This document shows positions 1 to 6,802 of a DNA stretch of 9,092 bases, in pieces. Source of the stretch: Bacteroidota bacterium (GTDB lineage: Bacteria; Bacteroidota; Bacteroidia; Chitinophagales; Saprospiraceae); contig JAJRUR010000317.1 in the NCBI GenBank assembly GCA_024277695.1, forward strand, positions 1 through 9,092, given 5' to 3'. The notes below the pieces were generated by a model that saw only the letters and a list, made by a program, of their open reading frames with translations, did not search any database and was not told the origin of the DNA. How positions within the stretch are numbered: the first letter of the stretch is position 1; every line of letters begins with the position of its first letter. A program made the translations under genes and the position numbers.

Positions 1-1
1 A

Positions 2-175
2 TATGCCAAATCCGGAAGCATGTCCGGAGTAATCTGCTATACAGGATATGTGTTTGAGCAAAACAAACCAAGCTATAGTTTTGCACTTCTTTTTAACGAT
101 TTTGATATGTCCAATCAAAAAATGCGCAAACTGGTAGAACAATTTTTTGAGGATCTACTCAAAGAACTCCATTAA
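2..175 (+). CDS. dacB: D-alanyl-D-alanine carboxypeptidase/endopeptidase, peptidase S13 (PBP4) family, 3' end only
   Basis: Only the last 57 codons are in the window; the frame is open from the left edge to TAA at 173-175. The visible protein begins YAKSGSMSGV, which fits the third penicillin-binding motif (KTG, here KSG) followed by the S/T-M-S-G-V turn typical of S13 enzymes. Then comes a GYV strand and a hydrophobic strand ending in an Asn-containing LLFNDF, as in the usual 'lafsilvNnf' C-terminus of PBP4. The last 20 residues form a helix. Family members are periplasmic and trim D-Ala from, or cut cross-links in, peptidoglycan. The SxxK and SxN motifs would lie outside the window, so activity cannot be judged. 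The name rests on a short but characteristic C-terminus; another serine beta-lactamase-fold enzyme is less likely. Confidence 0.72.
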   Translation, partial: YAKSGSMSGVICYTGYVFEQNKPSYSFALLFNDFDMSNQKMRKLVEQFFEDLLKELH

Positions 176-220
176 ATAAGATCCATTTAAATATCTATTT
201 GTAAATTGGGCTCTGAAAAA

Positions 221-907
221 ATGAAAACAACTAATTTCTACTGGACTGTTGGCGTATTATTCATGATCATTTCTTGTGCAGAAATATCATCCACCAAAAC
301 TGATCAACAGGAGGTCAAAGACAGTTCGGTATATACAAAAGAGCATCCTGAGAGCTTAACCCAAAGCTATCAAGATGACCGCGCTATCTGGCAAAAACCG
401 GAGTTAGTCCTCCATAAATTAGGCGATCTCCATGACAAAGTACTGGCTGATATCGGGGCCGGCACCGGGTATTTTTCTTTCAGAATATTACCAAAAACCA
501 AAAAAGTCATCGCTGTAGATATCGATCCAAAAGCAATCGAATATCTAGACTCCATCTCCCTTGCACTCCCTGAACAGTACAAATCGCGGCTCGAGACCCG
601 ACTGGCACAGCCCGATGATCCCGGACTAGAAAATAATGAAATCGACGTCGCTCTCCTCGTCAACACTTACCTGTATATCGATCATCGTGTACAATATTTC
701 AAAAAACTAAAATCTAAACTCAAAGATCAAGGTGAAGTTCTCATCATCGATTATAAAATGAAAAAAATACCTATCGGGCCTGCTGCCGAACAGAGAGTCC
801 CCCTCCATCAAGTAGAAAAAGAAATGCTCAAAGCCGGATACGATATCTTAGAATCTGATGATCAGTCCTTATCCTATCAATACATCCTACGTGCCAAAAA
901 ACTCTAA
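221..907 (+). CDS. Predicted lipoprotein with a class I SAM-dependent methyltransferase domain
   Basis: I start this 228-residue protein at ATG 221. An in-frame TTG at 206 would add five residues and spoil a standard signal peptide. Residues 1-19 look like a lipoprotein signal: Lys2, a hydrophobic stretch (about 8-17) and a lipobox IISC with Cys19. Position +2 is Ala, so no inner-membrane retention signal is obvious. After a linker (20-50) comes a 'WQKPE' segment (57-61). The methyltransferase core follows: motif I DIGAGTG at 77-83, the acidic strand-end VDID at 99-102, an NTYLYID stretch (148-154) and a strand ending in IIDYK (175-179), then a P-x-GP turn (184-187). It resembles Bacteroidota methyltransferases annotated with signal peptides. 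The substrate is unknown, and how SAM would reach an exported enzyme is unclear. It lies 45 nt after the carboxypeptidase on the same strand. Confidence 0.8.
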   Translation: MKTTNFYWTVGVLFMIISCAEISSTKTDQQEVKDSSVYTKEHPESLTQSYQDDRAIWQKPELVLHKLGDLHDKVLADIGAGTGYFSFRILPKTKKVIAVDIDPKAIEYLDSISLALPEQYKSRLETRLAQPDDPGLENNEIDVALLVNTYLYIDHRVQYFKKLKSKLKDQGEVLIIDYKMKKIPIGPAAEQRVPLHQVEKEMLKAGYDILESDDQSLSYQYILRAKKL

Positions 908-962
908 ACTGCCTTACAAATTCTTCTCAGCACAAAAACGATTTAATCCATTGAATTTTCGT

Positions 963-970
963 TATTTTTG
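963..970 (+). promoter_or_regulatory. Candidate Bacteroidota -7 promoter element before the permease gene
   Basis: TATTTTTG matches the Bacteroidota sigma-A -7 consensus TAnnTTTG exactly and lies 23 nt before the TTG start at 994, in the 86-nt gap after the methyltransferase gene. No good -33 TTTG sits at the usual distance; the region near 941-945 is only a weak match. The sequence is AT-rich, so a chance match is quite possible. Confidence 0.3.
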
Positions 971-993
971 ACCCGTTTTATGAAAAATAAAAT

Positions 994-1740
994 TTGATAA
1001 CTCGATTACTATATCATGTAGGGAGGTACTGGATGCTGATGGTCCAAGTATTTTCAGTACCCGAAAACCGCCGTATGTACTGGAGGGAGACGATCCGACA
1101 GATGTATGATATCGGTATCGGATCTTTGATCATCGTGTGTCTCATAGCTGTTTTTATCGGGGCTGTAACTGCCATTCAGTTCGCATACCAACTGGACGGA
1201 ACCCTTGTGCCGGACTATTACATTGGATATATTGTGAGGGATATGACCATTATCGAATTGGCACCAATGCTGACCTGTCTGGTTTTGGCAGGAAAAGTTG
1301 GATCCAATATGGCATCTGAAATAGGTGGTATGCGTCAGAAAGAACATATCGACGCAATGGAAATCATGGGTGTCAATACAGCGTCTTATCTCATCATGCC
1401 CAAAATCATCGCTGCTCTTTTCGTCATCCCTATTCTAGTCATCATCTCTGCATTTGTCAGCATACTAGGTGGATTTGTAGCAAGTGTCCCTACAGGAGTA
1501 CTCAGCGTAAATGAATATGTCTTGGGTTTGAGATCCTTCTACGTACCCTATAACATCATTATTATGCTCGTCAAAGCAGTAACTTTTGCCTTTATACTCA
1601 CCTCAGTATCTTGCTATCAAGGATATTATGTCAGGGGAGGAAGTATAGAGCTGGGCAAAGCTTCTACCCAAGCTGTAGTCTATAGTGATATCCTGATTCT
1701 TTTAGCAGATTTGATCCTAGTAACTGTAATGACCACATAG
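994..1740 (+). CDS. MlaE/YrbE-family ABC transporter permease (lipid transport)
   Basis: This 248-residue integral membrane protein has the MlaE/YrbE (DUF140) fold. The N-terminus has an amphipathic YHVGRYWMLM segment (7-16) before the VFSVPE element. A first strong membrane segment covers about 44-65, including FIGAVTAIQ. The conserved cytoplasmic signature is at 99-127: AGKVGSNMASEIGGMR, then EHIDAMEIMGV. Further membrane segments lie near 132-162, 187-205 and 228-245. I keep the TTG start at 994: a TAA precedes it in frame (988-990), and starting at the next ATG (1033) would remove the conserved N-terminal amphipathic helix. The family forms the membrane part of importers/exporters that move phospholipids between the membranes with an MCE protein. 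The next gene is its ATPase, directly abutting. No MCE gene is in the window. Confidence 0.9.
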   Translation: MITRLLYHVGRYWMLMVQVFSVPENRRMYWRETIRQMYDIGIGSLIIVCLIAVFIGAVTAIQFAYQLDGTLVPDYYIGYIVRDMTIIELAPMLTCLVLAGKVGSNMASEIGGMRQKEHIDAMEIMGVNTASYLIMPKIIAALFVIPILVIISAFVSILGGFVASVPTGVLSVNEYVLGLRSFYVPYNIIIMLVKAVTFAFILTSVSCYQGYYVRGGSIELGKASTQAVVYSDILILLADLILVTVMTT

Positions 1741-2502
1741 ATGATAAAAGCAGTCAATATACATAAGTCATTTGGAGATTCCAAAGTACTCAAAGGAATC
1801 GATATGGTATTCGAAAAAGGAAAAACCAATCTAATTATCGGCAAGTCCGGTGCTGGGAAAACAGTTTTGCTGAAAATTTTGGTCGGACTCTTTGATCCTA
1901 CGCAGGGAGAAGTTTGGTATGATGATATCAATTTTTTTAAACTAAATAAAATAGATCGTCGTGCACTACGTATGAAAATGGGTATGCTCTTTCAGGGAGG
2001 TGCTCTCTTTGATTCGATGACTGTCGAAGAAAATATACGCTTCCCCCTCGATATGTTTTCCAACATGACTGCCAAAGAAAAATCTATCCGCGTAAATAGC
2101 TGCCTAGAACGTGTCAACCTCGAGGGTGTCAACAAAAAATATCCCTCCGAGACAAGTGGCGGTATGCAGAAGCGTATAGGTATAGCTCGAGCAATTGTCT
2201 TTCATCCCAAATACCTATTCTGCGACGAACCGAATTCCGGACTAGACCCAAAAACTTCAATACTTATCGATGAACTGATCTCTGACATCACGCAAGAAAA
2301 TAATATCACTACAGTCATCAATACCCATGACATGAATTCCGTGATGGAAATTGGAGATAAAATAGCTCTACTCCATCAAGGTGACTTGGCTTGGGTAGGA
2401 AATAAAAGTGAAGTACTCGATACGGAAAATGATCTACTGTTTGACTTTATTTTCGCTTCTCCATTCTTAAAAAAATTAAGAGATCAAGCCATAAAATCAT
2501 AA
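1741..2502 (+). CDS. MlaF/Mkl-type ABC transporter ATP-binding protein
   Basis: This 253-residue ABC ATPase starts at the base after the permease stop codon (TAG then ATG), so the pair is surely cotranscribed and probably translationally coupled. All nucleotide-binding motifs are present: Walker A GKSGAGKT (34-41), Q-loop Gln85 in MLFQGGALF, signature TSGGMQKR (138-145), Walker B YLFCDE with catalytic Glu163, D-loop SGLD (166-169) and switch His196 in INTHDM. The FQGGALFDSMTV stretch and SGGM-type signature are typical of the Mla/Mkl subfamily and not of general solute importers. It is inferred to power lipid movement by the MlaE-like permease. The length is normal and no key residue is missing. 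The signature begins with Thr, not the more common Leu or Ile, a minor variation. Confidence 0.92.
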   Translation: MIKAVNIHKSFGDSKVLKGIDMVFEKGKTNLIIGKSGAGKTVLLKILVGLFDPTQGEVWYDDINFFKLNKIDRRALRMKMGMLFQGGALFDSMTVEENIRFPLDMFSNMTAKEKSIRVNSCLERVNLEGVNKKYPSETSGGMQKRIGIARAIVFHPKYLFCDEPNSGLDPKTSILIDELISDITQENNITTVINTHDMNSVMEIGDKIALLHQGDLAWVGNKSEVLDTENDLLFDFIFASPFLKKLRDQAIKS

Positions 2503-2525
2503 AGGGTTTACAGTTCCAATAATTA

Positions 2526-2660
2526 AGAGTCCGTTGCACTCTCGCATGCACCTTTCAAAGGGTTGTCCTCCACCTAGCCACCTCCAAAGGGGGACAAAAA
2601 CCCAACGACTGCGCTCCCCTCTTTTTTTAAGAGAGGGGTCGGGGTGAGTTATATATAAAG
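2526..2660. repeat. String of small inverted repeats between convergent genes; possible dispersed intergenic repeat
   Basis: The 167-nt gap between the ATPase and the convergent acetyltransferase gene holds several short inverted repeats: AGAGT/ACTCT (2526-2530 with 2538-2542), CCTTTcAAAGG near 2551-2561, a CCTCC-AAA-GGGGG unit at 2581-2593, and a 7-bp stem CCCCTCT/AGAGGGG (2616-2622 with 2632-2638) with a T-rich loop. The last is followed by GTCGGGGTGAG. The C-rich/G-rich blocks around CAAAGGG and AGAGGGG differ in base use from the surrounding DNA. From memory, similar 'agaggggtcggggtgag' strings recur between genes in Bacteroidota genomes. The 7-bp stem could also act as a terminator, but on neither strand is it followed by a clear T-run, so I do not call an intrinsic terminator. 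Confidence 0.5.
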
Positions 2661-2669
2661 GCAATTTCT

Positions 2670-3146
2670 TCATCCTTCATCCCCATTATAATCCATTTCG
2701 ATATGCGGGATACCGTCTTCCAAATAGGCTTTTCCAGTTGCCACAAATCCCATTTCATTATAGAATCTATTCAGATAAGTCTGTGCAGATATGCGCACAG
2801 GTATCCTACCAAAGTGGTCAAAGAGCACTTCTATCGAGTATTGCATAAGCACTTTGCCCCATCCGCCTCCACGAAAAGCATGAGCCACTACCACTCTGCC
2901 TATAGAAGCATGCTTGGGGTAAGATATCCCGATAGGTATTATGCGCGTATGCCCGGCGATTTGACCCGTATGGTACATCATTACATGCAGGGCATGCTGA
3001 TCTTTGTCGTCCATATCCTGATAGACACATTCTTGTTCTACCACAAATATTTCGGATCGCAACTGAAGGATCTTATACAGTTCTATCACCGACAGTTCTT
3101 CAAAAGTTACTGCCCTAAATGTTGGATTATCCACCTCGCTGTTCAT
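2670..3146 (-). CDS. elaA: ElaA-type GNAT family N-acetyltransferase
   Basis: This 158-residue protein has the length and layout of ElaA (about 150 residues). LRSEIFVVEQ (29-38) and the following Y-x-D-x-D-x-x-D-x-x-A-x-H pattern (42-54) are the ElaA hallmarks. The acetyl-CoA pyrophosphate-binding motif A is RVVVAHAFRGGGWGK (84-98), with the Q/R-x-x-G-x-G core as RGGGWG. LNRFYNEMGF (near 124-133) is the usual motif-B helix and strand, and the end has a beta strand HIEMDY. It is a cytoplasmic acetyltransferase of unknown substrate. Its ATG lies inside the 3' end of the upstream EEP-like gene, overlapping by 20 nt, which points to one operon with reinitiation. GNAT identity is secure; the ElaA subfamily is recognised by pattern. 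Confidence 0.88.
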   Translation of the reverse strand: MNSEVDNPTFRAVTFEELSVIELYKILQLRSEIFVVEQECVYQDMDDKDQHALHVMMYHTGQIAGHTRIIPIGISYPKHASIGRVVVAHAFRGGGWGKVLMQYSIEVLFDHFGRIPVRISAQTYLNRFYNEMGFVATGKAYLEDGIPHIEMDYNGDEG

Positions 3147-4101
3147 TGATACGTTTACGGATAAACTGATATGTTCCTTTGATACCTACATCCGTACTTT
3201 GATCTTGATCTGTCAATTGATCAAAACCAATACATTCAAGGTCTCGTGTATAAAGGATATGGTCCATCGGAGCACTATTGACCCAAAAAGTCCCCTTAAG
3301 AGAAGTCGGCAAAGAACCCCGGCGAGAGTCTTTGAGCGATGCTTGATACTTAAAGTCCAGTAATTCTTTTGCCCATGGAGGCACATTTAATTCACCGAGA
3401 ATTATCACCGGATGCTTTATTTTATTCACTCTGCGCGCCAATACCCCCAATTGAGTATTCATCCTTTCGTAAGAATATCTATCCAACGGAGGAAGAGTAT
3501 ATGTACTGATCAAGCTGAGCTCATGATGGTCTAACTCTAGGTCAACCCGTAGATGGGGTATATCTTCGTAAAAAATCGTATCCGCATGAAGCAGCGGAAG
3601 TTTAGAAAAAATATACTGACCGTATGGGTCTATTCTTATTACCTTAGCTTGATACGGGTACTGCTTTTGCAATCCCGTGTCTAGAACTCCGGCCCAGTCC
3701 GGAGTGACTTCTTGGATCGAAACCACATCTGCATCTGTCCACCGTATCCGACGGATTGCCTTTCCAAAATCAAAACCAAAATCAGATATTGCAAAATGCG
3801 CAATACTCAACTCGGGTTCTTGATTTTTACTATCAAATCGCAAACTTGCATTCGTAGTCTCCATAAGATATACACAGAGGACACCCGTAGCAACCAAGGC
3901 AGTAAACATAAGACGCTTGAGATCAAAAATAAAAAAGAACATACCCAGTGCCAGCATACCAAACATAATCTGTATCGCATATCGGGATCCGAACTTGACT
4001 AGCAAAATATCCGGCTCCAACACTACGCCCAACACTCCCAAAACAATCATCGCAATCGTTAGAGTACGTACTATACTATTTCTAAAAATTCTTTCTACCA
4101 T
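3127..4101 (-). CDS. Membrane-anchored endonuclease/exonuclease/phosphatase-fold protein, catalytic residues largely lost
   Basis: This 324-residue protein has three hydrophobic N-terminal segments (about 13-28, 41-59 and 64-80), then an EEP (DNase I/exonuclease III-like) domain at 95-318. Fold landmarks are ADVVSIQEV (124-132, with metal-binding Glu131), YGQYIFSKLPL (160-170), the LISTYTLPPL strand (197-206), VIILGELNVPPW (232-243) and PMDHILY (278-284). Expected active-site residues are replaced: the first Asn of the fold aligns with His102, the usual HxxPP His with Tyr201, the GDxN Asp with Glu237, and the His of the final SDH with Val305 (STDV, 302-305). Glu131, Asn239, Asp280 and Asp304 remain. 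I infer a pseudoenzyme or strongly altered activity. It starts 17 nt after the lamin-tail gene and overlaps elaA by 20 nt. Without catalysis it may be a binding or scaffold protein; its topology suggests the catalytic-like domain sits on one fixed side of the inner membrane. Confidence 0.8.
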   Translation of the reverse strand: MVERIFRNSIVRTLTIAMIVLGVLGVVLEPDILLVKFGSRYAIQIMFGMLALGMFFFIFDLKRLMFTALVATGVLCVYLMETTNASLRFDSKNQEPELSIAHFAISDFGFDFGKAIRRIRWTDADVVSIQEVTPDWAGVLDTGLQKQYPYQAKVIRIDPYGQYIFSKLPLLHADTIFYEDIPHLRVDLELDHHELSLISTYTLPPLDRYSYERMNTQLGVLARRVNKIKHPVIILGELNVPPWAKELLDFKYQASLKDSRRGSLPTSLKGTFWVNSAPMDHILYTRDLECIGFDQLTDQDQSTDVGIKGTYQFIRKRINEQRGG

Positions 4102-4118
4102 CCCAAGTTCTATATATT

Positions 4119-5942
4119 TTAATTCAGCACGGAAGCCAATACAACGGATTTTGTATATATTTTGTGATTTCCATCCGTATCAAAATACTCAATATTGATC
4201 ACATAAGCCCCGGTACGTGATTTTCGACCTTGGGCATCTGTTCCATCCCATCGCACCAGTTGATCCGTCCCCAATAAGCGATTATTGACCAATTCGCGGA
4301 CGAAGTTTCCTCGAGCATCAAAAATCTTTATACGGCCTATAACACCCCGAGATTCGGGCCTTATCCTGATCAAAAGATAGTCATCCACACCATCCGCATC
4401 CGGCGAAAATGTCAGAGGGCTCAATACCACTTCCTCTATGCTAGAGCTGAGCATGATCTCTTGAGAATTAGGCATACCTGGAGTCCCATACCCCACTGTC
4501 CCGGCAGCAGAAGACCAAGTCGTGGCCTCTACCGATGGTAGCTCAATACTGATGCGCTCTAAAGAGACACCTTTTACCTCTGAAAGTAGCGGATGATGCC
4601 AGTCTTCTGAATAATTAAATGAGTCCAGCACTACATCTGTCAAACCCGACCGACGCCATACCAAAGTAACATTGCCCGTATCGGCATTGAATCGAGGAAG
4701 CTCATTCTCGACAAGACGACCATACTCTGTAGCAGGATAATGATCCAATATGATAGCAGTATCTTTGGCTACAGCCAAAATCTCTCCGGGAAATAGAATA
4801 CGATCCGAATCGATCCGCTTCGATATGGATGATCCACCTAAAAGGTTTTCGATATAGAGCGCATTCAACGCGATGTACTTCTCGGACACATTGATCAATT
4901 CTACAAAATCTACTCCACCAACAAGTGGATTAAACAAAATTTCATTGACCAAAATATCGCCCTCCACAGGGATCTCAGGTATCAGTATCCATAGCTCATA
5001 GGACGCTTCAGAAAGATTGCCCAATATGTCTTTGACACGCGTAGTTAACCATTGTGTAACTCCGTTCTCCAATTCGTCTTCGAATATAAGTCTATAGCTA
5101 CTCCGACGTAAATCTACGAGCTCCACTGCTATAGGAGTGATGCCTCCAATAGAATAATTTTGAGGATCCAAAGCAGAAGATTCTTCCAGACTTTCGTCAA
5201 ACTGCACTATCAGCTCACGAGATGAGGGTACAGTTACCGAAACGATTTGCGGACCGGTTTGGTCAGATGTATAGCTTTGTGCCAATATATTATCAAATAT
5301 AAAAGCTTCAGTATTGGATTTTGTGTATGCACAATGGATATAAAAATATCCTATGGTATCCAACTTCAGTTCATCATCAAATACCTCAAATTCTTTGAAC
5401 TGTGTACCCGTAAAATCTCTATCTGTATAGACTCCCCAAGTACCACCTTCGTCCCGTACGATACGCAATCTGAGTCTGACCGGCTTGTCAGCCAAAAGTC
5501 CGTTACCCCCACGACCCATTAAAAAGGCAGCACTACCGTCAAAAGCATACAATTCTACGGTATCGTCACTACCGTTTTCACCAATTTGAATATAATATCC
5601 GCGCGCCTTGGACAAGTCAAGATCATCCATGTAGAGCACAACTTTGAGATTATTATTATTGCTCGGGGCAAAATCCATCCATATATCCATACTCCACTCT
5701 AGTCCTCCTCCAACAGGCATATAGCTCGTCAAAAGAATGGAAGATCCTGCATCCGCTGCGGCGAGTTGCAATCTACCCATTTCGTTGATCCTGTAGTCTT
5801 CCAAATCACCTACCCATTTAGGATTGGTTGTAAGCTCTCCATCCGAAAAATCATCAAACAACTGCCCGTACACATCCGAAATACCCAAAGTCATCAAAAG
5901 GAGTACCAAAGAAGTTATTACCTTGCAGAAGATATATTTCAC
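4119..5942 (-). CDS. Exported lamin-tail domain protein with Ig-like and FlgD/CHU_C-like C-terminal domains
   Basis: This 607-residue surface or secreted protein has a Sec signal peptide, with Lys residues at 2 and 7, a hydrophobic core 8-21, and likely cleavage after VYG (26/27). Residues 27-222 look like a concanavalin/LamG-type beta-sandwich (FDDF-SDG start, alternating strands, FIFDNILAQ end). At 230-320 is an Ig-like domain of the SbsA/Big_5 type (QIVSVTVPSSRELIVQFDE). A lamin-tail domain follows at 326-490, with DILVNEILFNPL, DFVELIN and the usual SLERIS and GYGTPGMPN closing motifs. The last 100 residues start FSPDADGVDDYL (512-523) and include IFDARGNFVREL, WDGTDAQGR and GAYVINIEYFD, a FlgD/CHU_C-like fold often used in type IX secretion or surface anchoring. 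No enzyme domain is seen, so the role is probably structural or adhesive. It is the first gene of a minus-strand operon. Confidence 0.85.
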   Translation of the reverse strand: MKYIFCKVITSLVLLLMTLGISDVYGQLFDDFSDGELTTNPKWVGDLEDYRINEMGRLQLAAADAGSSILLTSYMPVGGGLEWSMDIWMDFAPSNNNNLKVVLYMDDLDLSKARGYYIQIGENGSDDTVELYAFDGSAAFLMGRGGNGLLADKPVRLRLRIVRDEGGTWGVYTDRDFTGTQFKEFEVFDDELKLDTIGYFYIHCAYTKSNTEAFIFDNILAQSYTSDQTGPQIVSVTVPSSRELIVQFDESLEESSALDPQNYSIGGITPIAVELVDLRRSSYRLIFEDELENGVTQWLTTRVKDILGNLSEASYELWILIPEIPVEGDILVNEILFNPLVGGVDFVELINVSEKYIALNALYIENLLGGSSISKRIDSDRILFPGEILAVAKDTAIILDHYPATEYGRLVENELPRFNADTGNVTLVWRRSGLTDVVLDSFNYSEDWHHPLLSEVKGVSLERISIELPSVEATTWSSAAGTVGYGTPGMPNSQEIMLSSSIEEVVLSPLTFSPDADGVDDYLLIRIRPESRGVIGRIKIFDARGNFVRELVNNRLLGTDQLVRWDGTDAQGRKSRTGAYVINIEYFDTDGNHKIYTKSVVLASVLN

Positions 5943-5998
5943 TTTCTATATGCTTTTTTTTTATCCAATAATTTTGAATCCATGTTTCCGCCTTTCGG

Positions 5999-6006
5999 CA
6001 AATCTA
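5999..6006 (-). promoter_or_regulatory. Candidate Bacteroidota -7 promoter element before the lamin-tail gene
   Basis: On the minus strand this reads TAGATTTG, an exact match to TAnnTTTG, 57 nt before the ATG at 5942. It would give a leader of about 50 nt for the three-gene minus-strand operon. A TTG at 6021-6019 is too close to be a normal -33 element and I see no better one. The match alone is weak evidence in AT-rich DNA. Confidence 0.35.
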
Positions 6007-6240
6007 AAATCTAGCTGTCAACTAAGGGGTTTGGACGGTCGATTATGCCAAAAAATCAGCTCCGCAAGCCCTTCAATGCTATAATATTCCGAAAGATAAG
6101 AGAATGATTCGATTTTGAGGCAAATACTATCACAAAAATGAAGTCTTTGTTCGTCGATCTCACACTTTATATACCTAAATTCTCAAAACACTAAGACAGC
6201 TAATGTCCCCTAGAATAGTCAAAATTCCGTAGAGAGTAAA

Positions 6241-6311
6241 GTTATATATAACTATTATTTAGGACTATATATATTAAATAATATTATAATCTTTCTGATA
6301 TTTTAAATATC
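6241..6311. repeat. AT-rich segment with two perfect short palindromes
   Basis: GTTATATATAAC at 6241-6252 is a perfect 12-bp palindrome. GATATTT-T-AAATATC at 6297-6311 is a perfect 7-bp inverted repeat around a single base. Between them the DNA is almost only A and T (ctatatatattaaataatattataat type). Such DNA melts easily and could be a binding site for a regulator or nucleoid protein, or decayed spacer. Nothing in the sequence decides between these. Confidence 0.5.
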
Positions 6312-6485
6312 TTATATATACAACTCTCCTCTGATTCCTAAGCCCAAAAAGCTGAATACCTACCAGTCCAAAATAACTCTTTTATCATTAGATACCGGTG
6401 GCATTAGCTACTCTTCCAAATACACCGAGAGTTTACTCTGTACTATTTGGTGACTAGATTGGGATGGAGCAGGTTGTAGAATTGG

Positions 6486-6749
6486 TTAGTTCTGGAATAA
6501 TGATGATTCCGGTACGACGATTACGGCTCTTTCTTCTCCGGTATCCTTCGTGACGAGTATGATATTCACCACGTCCGCAGTAGTAGGTACTAGCTCAGCA
6601 GTGAGGATGTCAGTACCTTTAAAGGATTTTTGCTGAATGCCCGATAATTCAATAGCTTGATCCTGAAAACTAATTGTAGGAGTTCTTGACAAAAATAATC
6701 GAATGTCTGATAGTTTTTTATAAATTTGAATCCGCTTTATGGTGTACAA
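6486..6749 (-). CDS. Hypothetical small protein or gene remnant, no ATG start
   Basis: With a TTG start at 6749 this frame encodes 87 residues. The frame is actually open from 6827, after a TAG at 6830-6828, giving 113 codons without any ATG. The last 70 codons look protein-like: strands such as TISFQDQAIELSG, GTDILTAELVP, VVNIILVTKD and ERAVIVVPE suggest a small beta-rich domain, and local base composition is less AT-rich than the flanks. I do not recognise a family. No promoter or ribosome site is evident. It may be a truncated 3' end of an older gene, a real small gene with a TTG start, or a chance frame. It lies in the same direction as the lamin-tail operon but over 500 nt before it. Confidence 0.33.
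   Translation of the reverse strand: MYTIKRIQIYKKLSDIRLFLSRTPTISFQDQAIELSGIQQKSFKGTDILTAELVPTTADVVNIILVTKDTGEERAVIVVPESSLFQN
6721..6728 (+). promoter_or_regulatory. Candidate -7 promoter element upstream of the coiled-coil gene
   Basis: TAAATTTG matches TAnnTTTG exactly. It would give a leader of about 170 nt before ATG 6907 and would also transcribe the short frame at 6803-6910. The nearest TTG upstream (6686-6688) is too far for a -33 element. It also lies inside the open frame of the minus strand. Low confidence. Confidence 0.22.
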
Positions 6750-6802
6750 AAGTTTTTTTGTCCCTTTGAGCGCGTTGTTGTACTGCTTGGAGTGAAGATT
6801 TT

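Larger units (their letters stand above)
5943..6485. other. Long AT-rich intergenic stretch without a supported gene
   Basis: No frame here holds a convincing protein: only very short ATG frames of about 18-30 codons occur, for example near 6045 and 6138, without recognisable sequence. The left end (5943-6030) carries the likely promoter of the minus-strand lamin-tail operon. The middle (about 6230-6325) is extremely AT-rich and palindromic. The right end (6330-6485) has more normal base composition, but stops occur in every frame I followed. I see no tRNA, terminator with a T-run, or insertion-sequence end. Confidence 0.6.

Noticed and set aside
206..220. Upstream TTG start for the methyltransferase
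   Set aside because: It would add five residues with an acidic Glu before the signal peptide; ATG 221 gives a textbook lipoprotein leader.
2616..2638. Intrinsic terminator at the CCCCTCT/AGAGGGG stem
   Set aside because: The T-run is in the loop, not after the stem, on the plus strand, and there is no T-run after the stem on the minus strand. Better explained as part of the repeat.
2703..3149. 148-codon open frame on the plus strand opposite the GNAT gene
   Set aside because: The minus-strand frame has full ElaA/GNAT motifs; the plus-strand product is His/Tyr-rich without any motif.
6045..6190. Two tiny ATG frames (about 18-20 codons) in the intergenic gap
   Set aside because: They are too short, with no ribosome site or recognisable sequence, and frames of this length are expected by chance.
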